This document shows, one piece after another, positions 52,101 to 59,909 of a stretch of 64,000 nt of DNA. The stretch spans positions 1-64,000 of the IMG/VR virus record IMGVR_UViG_3300035698_014029; one strand, given 5' to 3'. The notes beneath the pieces are model-generated. The model was not told the origin of the DNA. It worked only from the letters and a program-made list of their open reading frames with translations, and made no database searches. Both the position numbers and the translations under genes were made by a program. The first letter of the stretch is position 1, and the number at the start of each line of letters is the position of its first letter. This stretch comes from a virus.

Positions 52101-52574
52101 GATTATAGAAAAATGGATAGTGTAAAACCAAATAAAGAAAAAGATTTATTTGAATTAAATAAAGATAAATTAGCTTTAGATTGGTGGTGGACTCTTCAAC
52201 AAAAGAATGTTTCCGGTATAGCTTTTTGTGATTATCAAGGATTAGTTGAAAAGGATGATTATTTTAAAGATGCATATATTAGTGCTGATGAATTTGTATT
52301 ACCTGAAAATAAAGAAGAAAATTGTACAATAGGTGGATATGTTTCTAATTTTATTGAAAGAGAAACAAAAAAAGGGAAATATTGTGTAATAACATTAGAA
52401 ATAAATTATCAATTTATTGATGTTATTATATGGCCAGATCAATATAAGTATTTAGATGTTATAATAGAACCTAAAACTATATTGTTAATATCTGGAACAA
52501 TTAAAGAAGATACATATAGAAATAAAAATACTTTATTCTCTAATACAGATACAAGTGTTAAAATTTTGAAGTAA
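49155..52574 (+). CDS. dnaE: DNA polymerase III alpha subunit (DnaE-type)
   Basis: 1139 residues. A PHP-like domain starts near residue 100 (LGIHGSYEILNG, GICEKNTLAGAMKFQMECGY) but key metal ligands are changed (His-Gly instead of His-x-His, Glu-Lys instead of Asp-His), so its nuclease is probably inactive. Polymerase core: PGRGSASGSLISYCMGITK (about 432), ADIDIDHSQERRNEV with the catalytic Asp pair (about 475), GFLKQDILGL with the third Asp, YQEQIMFICQKVGGFN and RRAMGKKK. C-terminal OB-like region follows. Replicates the phage genome. Separate DEDDh exonuclease at 41169 could proofread. Confidence 0.88.
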   Translation: MDKFKEYLLDNKIQFKEAGFNKVNISENIYHLVSSNEEGKIFTEDLILITEYEECDFYAFEFGGRYFYTPVGTEEDIQFNELKYIGKAENYTEIYAPFLGIHGSYEILNGSREYKDWIKKAKFLGCDTLGICEKNTLAGAMKFQMECGYNGITSILGATYSIYNAKKDFKYDIKCYVKDGEGWNNILKINKEVNAGNGYILEADFLKLMSGLITIFNPSTLKFEDNFILDLNGVEYFQLDPIEYTNNKRDKDYLLNLQKYYNSIPKLKPIFITDAYYLDKEDSIAKLLLNEISGVREPEAKNQYFKSVDDYFNELSPLFSKDNNFLLMFIEAIENIKEIVKECDFKIDIMHKHLPKYIMTKEEEKVYKTNEDLFWGAIEDGLATRKLKESQDVCIDRIGKEYSVISAGKLQDYFLINKDQMRFCDENEILTGPGRGSASGSLISYCMGITKVDPFEYNLIFERFLTEERAKNKIADIDIDHSQERRNEVKVYLKGKYGENQCCSVGTYTSLGLKGCIKDIAKILGGSNYDYATVNFVTTVIDNKDETLKDLFKLASKKEIVKNYIIKNPNVFYNLPLILNSLRTKSTHASAFIITPTNKTLFEWMPVRVENKDGIKVLVSEWEGTELEDAGFLKQDILGLLQLDKFKDQIDSIKEIEGIDIDIENIPLNDGKVYEYFSKGWSKDTFQFGTHGLTQYTKKLKPENIEELIAAVSLYRPGAMESGFHEDYIKIKHGEEKPEYMWGCKEITLNTYGLVIYQEQIMFICQKVGGFNLTETDEIRRAMGKKKMKLILEYKDRFVDGALKNGCPKEEAEDIWSKLERFAEYGFNLSHATTYAIIGYRSMWFKVNYPVHFWSTSINKIIGKSDFDEKISEYLSEIYQIGNIQIKSPDINQSETAVKTDYKNNIIYWALTATKQVGDVATAQIIKDREDGSYFSFSEFYSRHKYKGTKVNKSVFENLILAGAFDEIEEVRHPSDRLMLIQDYRKMDSVKPNKEKDLFELNKDKLALDWWWTLQQKNVSGIAFCDYQGLVEKDDYFKDAYISADEFVLPENKEENCTIGGYVSNFIERETKKGKYCVITLEINYQFIDVIIWPDQYKYLDVIIEPKTILLISGTIKEDTYRNKNTLFSNTDTSVKILK

Positions 52575-52595
52575 GATATAATAGTTATATTTTTG
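52565..52595 (+). promoter_or_regulatory. Bacteroidota-type promoter
   Basis: TTTG at 52565-52568 (in the end of the polymerase gene), TATTTTTG at 52588-52595, spacer 19 nt with AAGATATAA. ATG 52624 follows after a 28-nt leader. Confidence 0.7.
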
Positions 52596-52623
52596 TAAAT
52601 AACATTAATTAAAAATTAGAAAA

Positions 52624-52818
52624 ATGGCAAATTCAAGTAGTAGTTCAAGTGGAATAGGAGTTTTTGGGGTATTAGGAATAGTATTCGTAGTATTAAAACT
52701 TATTGGAACAATAACATGGAGTTGGTGGTGGGTAACATTACCATTTTGGGGTGGATTAGGTCTTGTGCTATTAATATTATTAATAATAGCATTAATAGCA
52801 ATTATATTTAATAAGTAA
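52624..52818 (+). CDS. Small transmembrane protein, Ser-rich start
   Basis: 64 residues: a Ser-rich head (MANSSSSSSG), then hydrophobic span VFGVLGIVFVVLKLIGTI, a Trp-rich turn (TWSWWWVTLPFWGG), then LGLVLLILLIIALIAIIF. Two membrane spans. This matches a recurrent phage membrane protein type annotated as Fragile-X-F-like; function unknown. First gene behind promoter 52565. Confidence 0.65.
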   Translation: MANSSSSSSGIGVFGVLGIVFVVLKLIGTITWSWWWVTLPFWGGLGLVLLILLIIALIAIIFNK

Positions 52819-52819
52819 T

Positions 52820-53386
52820 ATGGCAAAAGAACAAGTATTTGTATATATAGGTAAAAAAGTTATTACATTAACTTTTGAAGATTTTGATGATAATATTGAT
52901 GTTGATGACTTAACCCGTATTCATTATGAGAATTTATATGGGGAATCGGTTACAATTTCTGCACTTTTAAATCGTATAGGACTTTTAAAGGCAGATGTAG
53001 AAGAAGCTTTAGAATTAGGTAAAATTGCTTTATCTGTATATGAAGCTACTTGTCGTAAAAATTTTAGAAGAGAAGCAGCTGAAAATGCTGGTAAATGTAA
53101 AATAAAAGACAATATAACTGAAAAAGTAGATTGGATTAAATTAACAGAAAAATCCATTGAAGATTTCGTCCTATTAGATAAAGGATGGCAAACGAAAAAG
53201 AAAAATGTTGCAAAACGTAAAAAAGACTTAGAATATGTAGATTCTCTTTATTGGGCTATCCAAAGTAAAGATAAAAAGCTTAATAATTTACTTCCTAAAT
53301 CAGTTCCAGAAGATTTTGCTGATGAAATAATTGCAGGAAGTATAAATTGTATTATGTTAAAGATAACAAATAAAAAATATAGCTAA
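52820..53386 (+). CDS. Putative recombination mediator (UvsY-like)
   Basis: 188 residues. The C-terminal part (DKGWQTKKKNVAKRKKDLEY then VDSLYWAIQSKDKKLNNLLP) has the K-rich, W/L-spaced helical pattern of T4 UvsY-type recombination mediators, and it lies upstream of the ssDNA-binding protein and near RecA. UvsY helps load the recombinase on SSB-coated DNA. Assignment is by pattern and context, not certain. Overlaps the WLPR-family copy 3 by 1 base. Confidence 0.45.
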   Translation: MAKEQVFVYIGKKVITLTFEDFDDNIDVDDLTRIHYENLYGESVTISALLNRIGLLKADVEEALELGKIALSVYEATCRKNFRREAAENAGKCKIKDNITEKVDWIKLTEKSIEDFVLLDKGWQTKKKNVAKRKKDLEYVDSLYWAIQSKDKKLNNLLPKSVPEDFADEIIAGSINCIMLKITNKKYS

Positions 53387-53814
53387 TGGATATTTCAAAA
53401 GATTATATAGAAATGTGCTCAAAAGCACAAGAGATTCAATTCCCAAGTGAATTAATGTTTAGTAATGGAAGTTTTATTTTTAATAAATCAGCAAATGATG
53501 GGAATGGTTATTTATTTGTAAATCATCTTATTCAACCTAATGAAGATAGTAATTTATGGGAACTTGAATATAGAGAAGATCAATATGCACATCATAATAT
53601 ATTTCTTCCTCGACAAGATCAATTACAAAAGATAATGTTTAAACATTATGGAGATGGTTGTGATGTTGGAAGATTACAAGAATATTTAGATGTGTATTGG
53701 GATGTTTATGTGTTTGATGTTAAGTCATTTGAACAACTCTGGTTAGCTTTCGTAATGAAAGAAAAATATAATAAACAATGGAATTCAGAAATTAAAAATT
53801 GGGAGAAAATATAA
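53386..53814 (+). CDS. WLPR-family protein, copy 3
   Basis: 142 residues starting MDISKDYIEMCSKAQEIQ, with FLPRQDQLQKIMFK in the middle and FEQLWLAFVMKEKYNKQWNS then EIKNWEKI at the end. The first 47 bases equal those of copy 1 at 27503, more than 25 kb away. Middle is different from the other copies. Function unknown. Confidence 0.65.
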   Translation: MDISKDYIEMCSKAQEIQFPSELMFSNGSFIFNKSANDGNGYLFVNHLIQPNEDSNLWELEYREDQYAHHNIFLPRQDQLQKIMFKHYGDGCDVGRLQEYLDVYWDVYVFDVKSFEQLWLAFVMKEKYNKQWNSEIKNWEKI

Positions 53815-54365
53815 TGGATATTTCGAAAGATTACATTTTAATGTGTAAGAAAACTAAAGAGATACAGAAATTAAGGAAAAAAATTGACCTTAGTAATTGG
53901 AAATTGGATGATGTTTTCCATGAAGAACATCCAGAAATAAATAGTAAAGATAAAAGTGGTTTAGATTGGACATATATATATTGTCAAATTATGGGAACTG
54001 AGAGTTTTAATAGGTATCCTTATATTTGGCTTCCAAGAATAGACCAATTAATAGAATTACTTAAGGGTAGCTTAATTGATAAAATAAAATTATTTAACCT
54101 TATATTTATTCAACCTATTTTAAAAATAAATGAAATGGGAGAAATGAGTCAAGAAGACATTGCTAATTTAAAATTAGAATGGGAAAAAGTATGTAAACAA
54201 ACTAATCCTATAATTATTAGTTCTGATTTAGATGTTGAAGTAGTTTGGATGGGAGTTAATCCATTAAAATCTATGGAACAATGTTGGTTAATGTTAGTAA
54301 TGAAAGAAAAGTATAATAAATTTTGGAATTTAAAGAATAAAAATTGGGAAATAATTAAGAATTAA
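53814..54365 (+). CDS. WLPR-family protein, copy 4
   Basis: 183 residues from ATG 53814 (TAATG overlap with copy 3 preferred to ATG 53799). MDISKDYILMCKKTKEIQ, then IWLPRIDQLIELLK and MEQCWLMLVMKEKYNKFWNL then KNKNWEI. Tandem with copy 3. It lacks the MCSKAQE bases that form the hairpin in copies 1-3. Ends just before the ssDNA-binding gene. Confidence 0.6.
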   Translation: MDISKDYILMCKKTKEIQKLRKKIDLSNWKLDDVFHEEHPEINSKDKSGLDWTYIYCQIMGTESFNRYPYIWLPRIDQLIELLKGSLIDKIKLFNLIFIQPILKINEMGEMSQEDIANLKLEWEKVCKQTNPIIISSDLDVEVVWMGVNPLKSMEQCWLMLVMKEKYNKFWNLKNKNWEIIKN

Positions 54366-54424
54366 CAACTCTATCTATAAGGATAGAATAATATAAATTA
54401 AATGTTTAATTAATAAGAAAAACA

Positions 54425-55798
54425 ATGAGTGTAGATTTTAGAAAAAGGTTAAAAGGCTCAAAATTATCCACAATACAAGAAGGAAAGAAAGAAGCCGAGA
54501 GTAGAACCAAAAGTTATTCAAAAAAAGGGTATGTAGGTAATCATGACGTTGAAGATGGAGAAAATTATTTTCGATTGATGCCAGCTCATAATGCTCAAGT
54601 TGATCCTCCATTTCAAGCAAACAAGACAACTTTTTTACAAATAGAGTCTCCTGTTTATGAAGATGGAGAAAAAACAGATAAAACTTCGATAAGACCTAAA
54701 CCAATATTTATTGCAACAACACATGGTTTAGATAAAGAAGGAAATTTGATGACTAAATGCCCTATTGAACTTTATATAAATAAAGTTTATACAAAAGTTT
54801 TTGATGAAACTCAAGATGAAAAGGAACAAACGAAAAAATTAGCTCCTTTAAAATCATTTCCAGGTGGGATTATGCCAAAAACTGTGTACACCTATTATGC
54901 ATGGAAAGATGGTAAATTAGCTCGATTAGACCTTAAACCTTCTGTTGTTAATCAAATGGAAGAAATAAGCTTAAAAAGCTCTAAATCTGGGTCAGATATT
55001 GATGTTTTCACAGATATAGATGATGGTATTAGATTAGTTGTTACTAAAAGAGGTAAAAAACTTGAAACTAAATATGTTGCATCTAAGGATGAGATTGATA
55101 ATATCATGGAACTTGATGGTGATGATTTATTAAAAGCTAAAGCTGAATTCAAGAAAAGACAACAATTAAGTGATCCTCAAATAGAAGAATTTTTTAAAGT
55201 TAAACCTTTGAAAGAACTTTTAGGTCCGGGAGTTTATAAAATGACAGATTTTGATTTTGCTGTAGAAGGATTAATGAGATTTGATGAAAAAAATGGTTTT
55301 GGTATTTTCGAAGATGAGGATTATATAAATCAATTAGAAGAAATCAAATCTATGATTCCTGAGAAATCTGACGATAGCGAAGAAGAAAATAATCCACTTA
55401 TTGAAGCTGGTAAAAATGATAAAGCTTCGAAAGTTCATCCTAAAACAACTGAAGATAAAAAAGCAGAAGTTACAGATGATATTTCTACTTGGAATAAAAT
55501 CAAATGTAAGAAATTATTAAATCCTTATATTGAAGAGAACTATGGTTCAGATCATAAACTTCCAGATTTAGAATTAGATAAAATGAGAGAATGGGCTAAA
55601 TTAGCTAAAGACGGAGATGAATTACCTTTTGATAATGTCACTCTTCCAGAAACTAATGAAAATTTAGAAGCTAGTGAAGATTTAAGTGCAACAACTAATA
55701 CAGATGTTCCTGATGATACTATTATTAATTCGGAAGCAGAAACAACTAGAGATGTTATTCAAGAGAGATTAAATAAACTCAAAAATAAGAATAAATAG
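54425..55798 (+). CDS. Single-stranded DNA-binding protein (gp32-like role)
   Basis: 457 residues. An N-terminal basic/helical part (SVDFRKRLKGSKLSTIQEGK), the segment GENYFRLMPAHNAQVDPPFQ that is characteristic of phage ssDNA-binding proteins of this kind, an OB-fold-like body with Phe/Tyr rich strands, a long acidic segment (PEKSDDSEEENNP) and an acidic C-terminal tail, which in SSBs recruits partners. Between a putative mediator and nuclease/RecA genes. Coats single strands during replication and recombination. Confidence 0.65.
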   Translation: MSVDFRKRLKGSKLSTIQEGKKEAESRTKSYSKKGYVGNHDVEDGENYFRLMPAHNAQVDPPFQANKTTFLQIESPVYEDGEKTDKTSIRPKPIFIATTHGLDKEGNLMTKCPIELYINKVYTKVFDETQDEKEQTKKLAPLKSFPGGIMPKTVYTYYAWKDGKLARLDLKPSVVNQMEEISLKSSKSGSDIDVFTDIDDGIRLVVTKRGKKLETKYVASKDEIDNIMELDGDDLLKAKAEFKKRQQLSDPQIEEFFKVKPLKELLGPGVYKMTDFDFAVEGLMRFDEKNGFGIFEDEDYINQLEEIKSMIPEKSDDSEEENNPLIEAGKNDKASKVHPKTTEDKKAEVTDDISTWNKIKCKKLLNPYIEENYGSDHKLPDLELDKMREWAKLAKDGDELPFDNVTLPETNENLEASEDLSATTNTDVPDDTIINSEAETTRDVIQERLNKLKNKNK

Positions 55799-55804
55799 TT
55801 TAAT

Positions 55805-55981
55805 ATGGGGGGAGAAATCTCCCCTAATTTTAAAAAATATAAATTGATAACATTTAAAGAGTTTAAAAAAAAATATCCATATTTAAAGGTATATACAGAA
55901 GAAATTCAAGAATTAGCTTACGAATGGTTTATTAAAATACCAAAATTTAATGTGCAAAAATTTTTAACATTTTATAATTAA
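55805..55981 (+). CDS. 58-residue hypothetical protein under a hairpin
   Basis: Frame MGGEISPNFKKYKLITFKEF... ending NVQKFLTFYN, basic and aromatic. The start codon is followed at once by the hairpin GGGGAGAAATCTCCCC (55808-55823), a 6-7 bp stem, which could hide the start region in mRNA or act as a weak terminator (it is followed by TAATTTT). Codon use resembles its neighbours. Whether this is a coding gene is uncertain. Confidence 0.4.
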   Translation: MGGEISPNFKKYKLITFKEFKKKYPYLKVYTEEIQELAYEWFIKIPKFNVQKFLTFYN

Positions 55982-55986
55982 AAAGA

Positions 55987-56172
55987 ATGTCAATATTAAC
56001 AGATGAAAGTCTTATGCCTTGGGGTAAATATGAAGGTGAAAGTATGTGTAACGTACCTGCTAATTATTTCATGTTTTTATATAATAATAACAAATATGAT
56101 CATGATGTAGGGGTATATATTAGGAATAATTTAGAAGTATTTAAAGCAGAATTAAAACAACAAGGTAAATGA
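55987..56172 (+). CDS. DUF3820-like small protein
   Basis: 61 residues: LMPWGKYEGESMCNVPANYF then MFLYNNNKYDHDVGVYIRN. The motif MPWGKYEG followed by VPANYF matches the DUF3820 family, small proteins of unknown function common in phages and bacteria (some near exonucleases). Overlaps the next gene by 4 bases (ATGA). Confidence 0.7.
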   Translation: MSILTDESLMPWGKYEGESMCNVPANYFMFLYNNNKYDHDVGVYIRNNLEVFKAELKQQGK

Positions 56173-56843
56173 AACAATATCCTCAATTAATAGATAAAAA
56201 AGTAAAATTCCCAAAAGGGAATGAAATTGATTTTTTTCAAGATTTTAATTTTTTAAGTGGTATTCCATTTAATATAGAATTTACCATAGAAAGTAAAACA
56301 AGTAGTAAAAATAAATATTGGTTAATTGGGAAAGGATACGGACAAAAAGGTTTTTATGGAAATGGTAGAATATGTGTTGATTATAAAGATATAATTACAA
56401 TTATAAGCAAAGAAATGAAAATAACAAAAGACACAAAGATAGGTGATTTAATACCTGAAGACCATGAATTTGATTATTGTAATGGAGAACCTAATGGGAG
56501 TGATGATAAATCGCAAATTCATATTCATATTAAAAAGAAAGAAATTAAAAATTTTGATTGGTATGTAGATAAGTATATTGAATTAAAAAAAGGATTATAT
56601 AGTGAATACGTACCTTTAGTTTTAAGAGAAAATATAAAAACACAAAGATGGGATTTAATATCATTCGAAATAAAAATAGGATTATTGAAATTAATATGTG
56701 ATGGTTTAAAATATTCTTTATGGTTTCATGATTTAATTGAAATAAGTAAAAGATTAGATGGACAAAAACCAGAAGATTTACCTATTATTAATGAAATATT
56801 TAATATTTGTCCGAAAGAATTCTTAATTTCAATATTTAAATAA
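56169..56843 (+). CDS. Hypothetical protein, paralogous C-terminus with 27886
   Basis: 224 residues. N-terminal about 130 residues contain beta strands (IEFTIESKTSSKNKYWLIGK) and GDLIPEDHEFDYCNGEPNGS; the C-terminus (RWDLISFEIKIGLLKLICDG then LKYSLWFHDLIEI) matches that of the gene at 27886. Ends with PKEFLISIFK, like PKSFIKSF there. Unknown function. Starts inside the previous gene and ends directly before the nuclease gene. Confidence 0.6.
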   Translation: MKQYPQLIDKKVKFPKGNEIDFFQDFNFLSGIPFNIEFTIESKTSSKNKYWLIGKGYGQKGFYGNGRICVDYKDIITIISKEMKITKDTKIGDLIPEDHEFDYCNGEPNGSDDKSQIHIHIKKKEIKNFDWYVDKYIELKKGLYSEYVPLVLRENIKTQRWDLISFEIKIGLLKLICDGLKYSLWFHDLIEISKRLDGQKPEDLPIINEIFNICPKEFLISIFK

Positions 56844-57884
56844 ATGAAAAAACCAATATTAATAATAAGTAGTGATTGGCATATTAAGCCATCTAATATA
56901 GACTCTATTATAGAACTTATTAAGCAAAAAATAAAATTAGCTAAAAAATTAAATTGTACTAATTTAGCTTGTCTTGGGGATATATTTCAAAGTAGACAAT
57001 CACAGCCGTTATCAGTTCTAAAATGTTTTGAAATTATATTGGATTTAATTAAAGAAGCAGAAATGGAATTAGTATGTATAAGTGGGAATCATGATAAAAC
57101 TGATTATCAATCAACTAATTCATTTTTAGATCAATTTCAATGGCATCCTGCTTTAAAATTAATAAGAATATACGAAGGACTTCTAATAAAAGACGATATT
57201 AAATTATGGTTTTTACCTTTTTTCGAAGAAAAATTATGGTTAGATGACTTTGATGAAAATATTATTAATAAGGTAAAAGAACAAGATAAATATAAACATA
57301 TCTTAATGTCTCATCAATCCTTTAATGGTTCAGTTAATAATGATGGAAGTAAACAAGAAAATTCATTAAAGGTAGGATTATTTAAAGATTTTTTTAAAGT
57401 ATTTTTAGGACATTTCCATAATATGCATCAAATAGGGAAAAATATTTATCACCTTCCTTCTATTCAGGCTAATAACTTTGGAGAAAACAATGAGAAAGGA
57501 TTTACAGTATTATATGATGATGGAAGTCATGAATTAATACAAAGTACATTCTCTAAATATGAAACTATTAAAATTGATTTAGATAAAACTTCTAAAAAAG
57601 ATTTAAACAAATTAATCACAAGTCACGGTGGAAGTGATGATCATATAAGATTTAAATTAATTGGAGCTGAAGAAAAAATAAAAGCAATTAAGAAAGAAGA
57701 ATTTTCAGTTGCAGGAATAGAAGTAACATGTGATATTACAGATGCAGAATATGAAGCTTTAGAAATAGAACAAGTAGAACTTACTAAAGATACCATTAAA
57801 GATGAATTTAAAGTATGGTGTGATAAAAATGAAAAAGATTATAATACTGGAATTGAATATATAAATAAAAAATTTGGAAAATAA
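56844..57884 (+). CDS. Mre11/SbcD-like nuclease (gp47-like)
   Basis: 346 residues. Calcineurin-like phosphoesterase motifs: SSDWHIKP (D11, H13), LGDIFQSR (D46), SGNHDKTD (N82, H83, D84), MSHQS (H157), LGHFHNMH (H190, H192). Forms a complex with the SbcC/Rad50-like ATPase encoded two genes on, processing DNA ends for recombination. Shares a 1-base overlap with recA, so expression is coupled. Confidence 0.85.
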   Translation: MKKPILIISSDWHIKPSNIDSIIELIKQKIKLAKKLNCTNLACLGDIFQSRQSQPLSVLKCFEIILDLIKEAEMELVCISGNHDKTDYQSTNSFLDQFQWHPALKLIRIYEGLLIKDDIKLWFLPFFEEKLWLDDFDENIINKVKEQDKYKHILMSHQSFNGSVNNDGSKQENSLKVGLFKDFFKVFLGHFHNMHQIGKNIYHLPSIQANNFGENNEKGFTVLYDDGSHELIQSTFSKYETIKIDLDKTSKKDLNKLITSHGGSDDHIRFKLIGAEEKIKAIKKEEFSVAGIEVTCDITDAEYEALEIEQVELTKDTIKDEFKVWCDKNEKDYNTGIEYINKKFGK

Positions 57885-59905
57885 TGGCAAAAGGTAAATT
57901 AGACGATTTAATAGAAGATATAGAAAAGACTTTTGGTAAAGGAGCTGTTTCTGATATGGAACATAAAGTTGAAGGTATTGAATGGATTCCTTCCGGTTCA
58001 TTAGGAGTAGATATTGCTACTGGAGGTGGATATCCAAAAGGTAGAATAATTGATATAACAGGATTAGAGAGTTCCGGGAAAACAACATTAGCTATTCATG
58101 CTATGGTAGAAGCTCAAAAGCAAGGTGGAATAGTTGGTTTTGTAGATGCTGAACATGCATTTGATGTTTATTATGCAAGAAATTTAGGATTAGATACAAA
58201 TAAAGATAAATGGTTAATTTCACAACCCTCGTCTGGAGAAGAAGGATTAGAAATAGTTGAAAAGTTTGTTAGGTCTGGATTATTTTCAGTTGTAGTAATA
58301 GATTCTGTTGCTGCATTAACTCCTAAAGCTGAAATAGATGGGGCGTTTGGTGATGCGAAAATGGGACTTCAAGCAAGATTAATGTCTCAAGCAATGAGAA
58401 AATTAGTAGGAATAGTTCATAAAAGTAATACAGTTGTTATTTTTATTAATCAAATAAGAATGAAAATTGGAGTTATGTTTGGATGTTTTTCTTATAATTC
58501 TAGAATTATTTTAGAAGATGGATCTACTGAAAAAATAGGTAAAATAGTGAATCAAAAATTACCTATAAAAGTAATGTCATTTAACCAAAAAACAGGAAGA
58601 TGTGAATCTAAAAAGATATTAAATTATTATAAAAATGGTAAAGCTGATAAATTTTATAAATTTATCATAGAAAAACCTTATGGAAATGGCAGAAGTCAAT
58701 TTAAATGTACTCCTAATCATTTAATATTTACCCCATTTGGAGAAAGAATGGCTGAAGAGTTAGAGATAAATGATTTAATTTTAGCTAAAGATATTTATTT
58801 ATTAAGTAAAATTCAAAAGGAAATTATTTATGGATCTTTACTTGGAGATGGTTCAATAAAAAAGAATGGTGTATTTAGAATAGGTCATGGTGGAAAACAA
58901 ATAATATATTGTAAATGGAAACAGTCTTTTTTTAGAAATATAGTAACAAGTAGTTATGAAAATTCTAAAAAAGGATGGAATTTTGAAATAAAAAGATGTG
59001 CTGAGAATAGTAAACTTAGAAGAGAATTATATTTAAAACAAGGAAGATTTTTATCATCTAATTTTTTAGATAAATTAACTCCATTAAGTATATCTATTTG
59101 GTATATGGATGACGCATGTTTAAGTGGAAGTCATAAAAAATGGGGATATGGTAAAATTGAAATATCTGTAAAAAAATATGATACAGATCTTATTGAGTTA
59201 TTAGCTTATCAATTAAATAAAGAATTTTTAATATTTCCAACTATAACAAGTAGAAAAATTTTATTATTTTCAGGGGAAGAATCAAAAAAGATACAGGAAT
59301 TAGTATGTAAATATATTCATCCATCAATGCAATATAAATTGTCTCATCATTTTCAAAATAAATTTGAGACAATTTGGACAACATTTAAAAAACCTACATG
59401 GGAAATGACTAAAATGAGAATTTTAAGTAAAAAAGAAATAGTTATGCATTCTAAATATATGACTAAATTTGATTTAGAAATTGAAGATAATCATAATTAT
59501 TTAGTAGATGGAGTTGGAGTTCATAATTCACCCGAAACTTCTCCTGGAGGATTTGCTCTTAAGTTTTATTCTTCTATTCGAATTGATATACGAAGAATTG
59601 GTCAAAATAAAGATGGTGAAGAAGTAGTATCTAATAGAACAAGAGTTAAGGTTATTAAAAATAAAGTAGCCCCACCTTATAAAAAAGCTGAGTTTGATAT
59701 TGAATTTGGTACAGGAATTTCAAAAATTGGAGAAATAATTGATTTTGGAGTTGCTGGAGAAATTATTAAAAAAAGCGGTTCTTGGTTTAGTTATGGCGAA
59801 ACAAAACTAGGACAGGGAAGAGAAGCTGTTAAACAACTTTTAAAAGATAATCCTGAATTAACAGAAGAACTTGAAATAAAAATTAGAAAAAAATTAAAAA
59901 TATAA
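57884..59905 (+). CDS. recA: RecA recombinase interrupted by an intein
   Basis: 673-codon precursor. RecA part 1, residues 1-200: FGKGAVSDM, Walker [10 protein letters not shown] (60-68), [33 protein letters not shown]. Intein residues 201-548. RecA part 2, from 549: [20 protein letters not shown], then the C-terminal acidic-basic end. After splicing the recombinase would be about 325 residues, typical. The insertion lies in DNA-binding loop L2 just after the Gly equivalent to about position 204 of E. coli RecA, a conserved site. Catalyses strand exchange; partners are the neighbouring Mre11/Rad50-like pair and SSB. Confidence 0.9.
   Translation: MAKGKLDDLIEDIEKTFGKGAVSDMEHKVEGIEWIPSGSLGVDIATGGGYPKGRIIDITGLESSGKTTLAIHAMVEAQKQGGIVGFVDAEHAFDVYYARNLGLDTNKDKWLISQPSSGEEGLEIVEKFVRSGLFSVVVIDSVAALTPKAEIDGAFGDAKMGLQARLMSQAMRKLVGIVHKSNTVVIFINQIRMKIGVMFGCFSYNSRIILEDGSTEKIGKIVNQKLPIKVMSFNQKTGRCESKKILNYYKNGKADKFYKFIIEKPYGNGRSQFKCTPNHLIFTPFGERMAEELEINDLILAKDIYLLSKIQKEIIYGSLLGDGSIKKNGVFRIGHGGKQIIYCKWKQSFFRNIVTSSYENSKKGWNFEIKRCAENSKLRRELYLKQGRFLSSNFLDKLTPLSISIWYMDDACLSGSHKKWGYGKIEISVKKYDTDLIELLAYQLNKEFLIFPTITSRKILLFSGEESKKIQELVCKYIHPSMQYKLSHHFQNKFETIWTTFKKPTWEMTKMRILSKKEIVMHSKYMTKFDLEIEDNHNYLVDGVGVHNSPETSPGGFALKFYSSIRIDIRRIGQNKDGEEVVSNRTRVKVIKNKVAPPYKKAEFDIEFGTGISKIGEIIDFGVAGEIIKKSGSWFSYGETKLGQGREAVKQLLKDNPELTEELEIKIRKKLKI
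58484..59527 (+). mobile_element. RecA intein with LAGLIDADG homing endonuclease
   Basis: 348 residues in frame. Starts with Cys201 ([14 protein letters not shown]) and ends with VDGVGVHN followed by Ser as the +1 residue, all of which fit a splicing-competent intein (Cys1, TPNHLI block B His, His-Asn end). Block [17 protein letters not shown]. The homing endonuclease has two LAGLIDADG-type motifs, YGSLLGDGS and [12 protein letters not shown], so both acidic residues are kept. Probably an active mobile element. Confidence 0.9.
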
Positions 59906-59909
59906 TAAT

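Noticed and set aside
49155-52574. Intein or intron in the DNA polymerase gene
   Set aside because: The polymerase motifs follow at normal distances and no Cys-start or His-Asn end with splicing blocks is present.
27502-54400. Direct repeats at WLPR-gene starts as insertion-sequence ends or attachment sites
   Set aside because: The identity is confined to the coding start of paralogous genes; no transposase or integrase is nearby.
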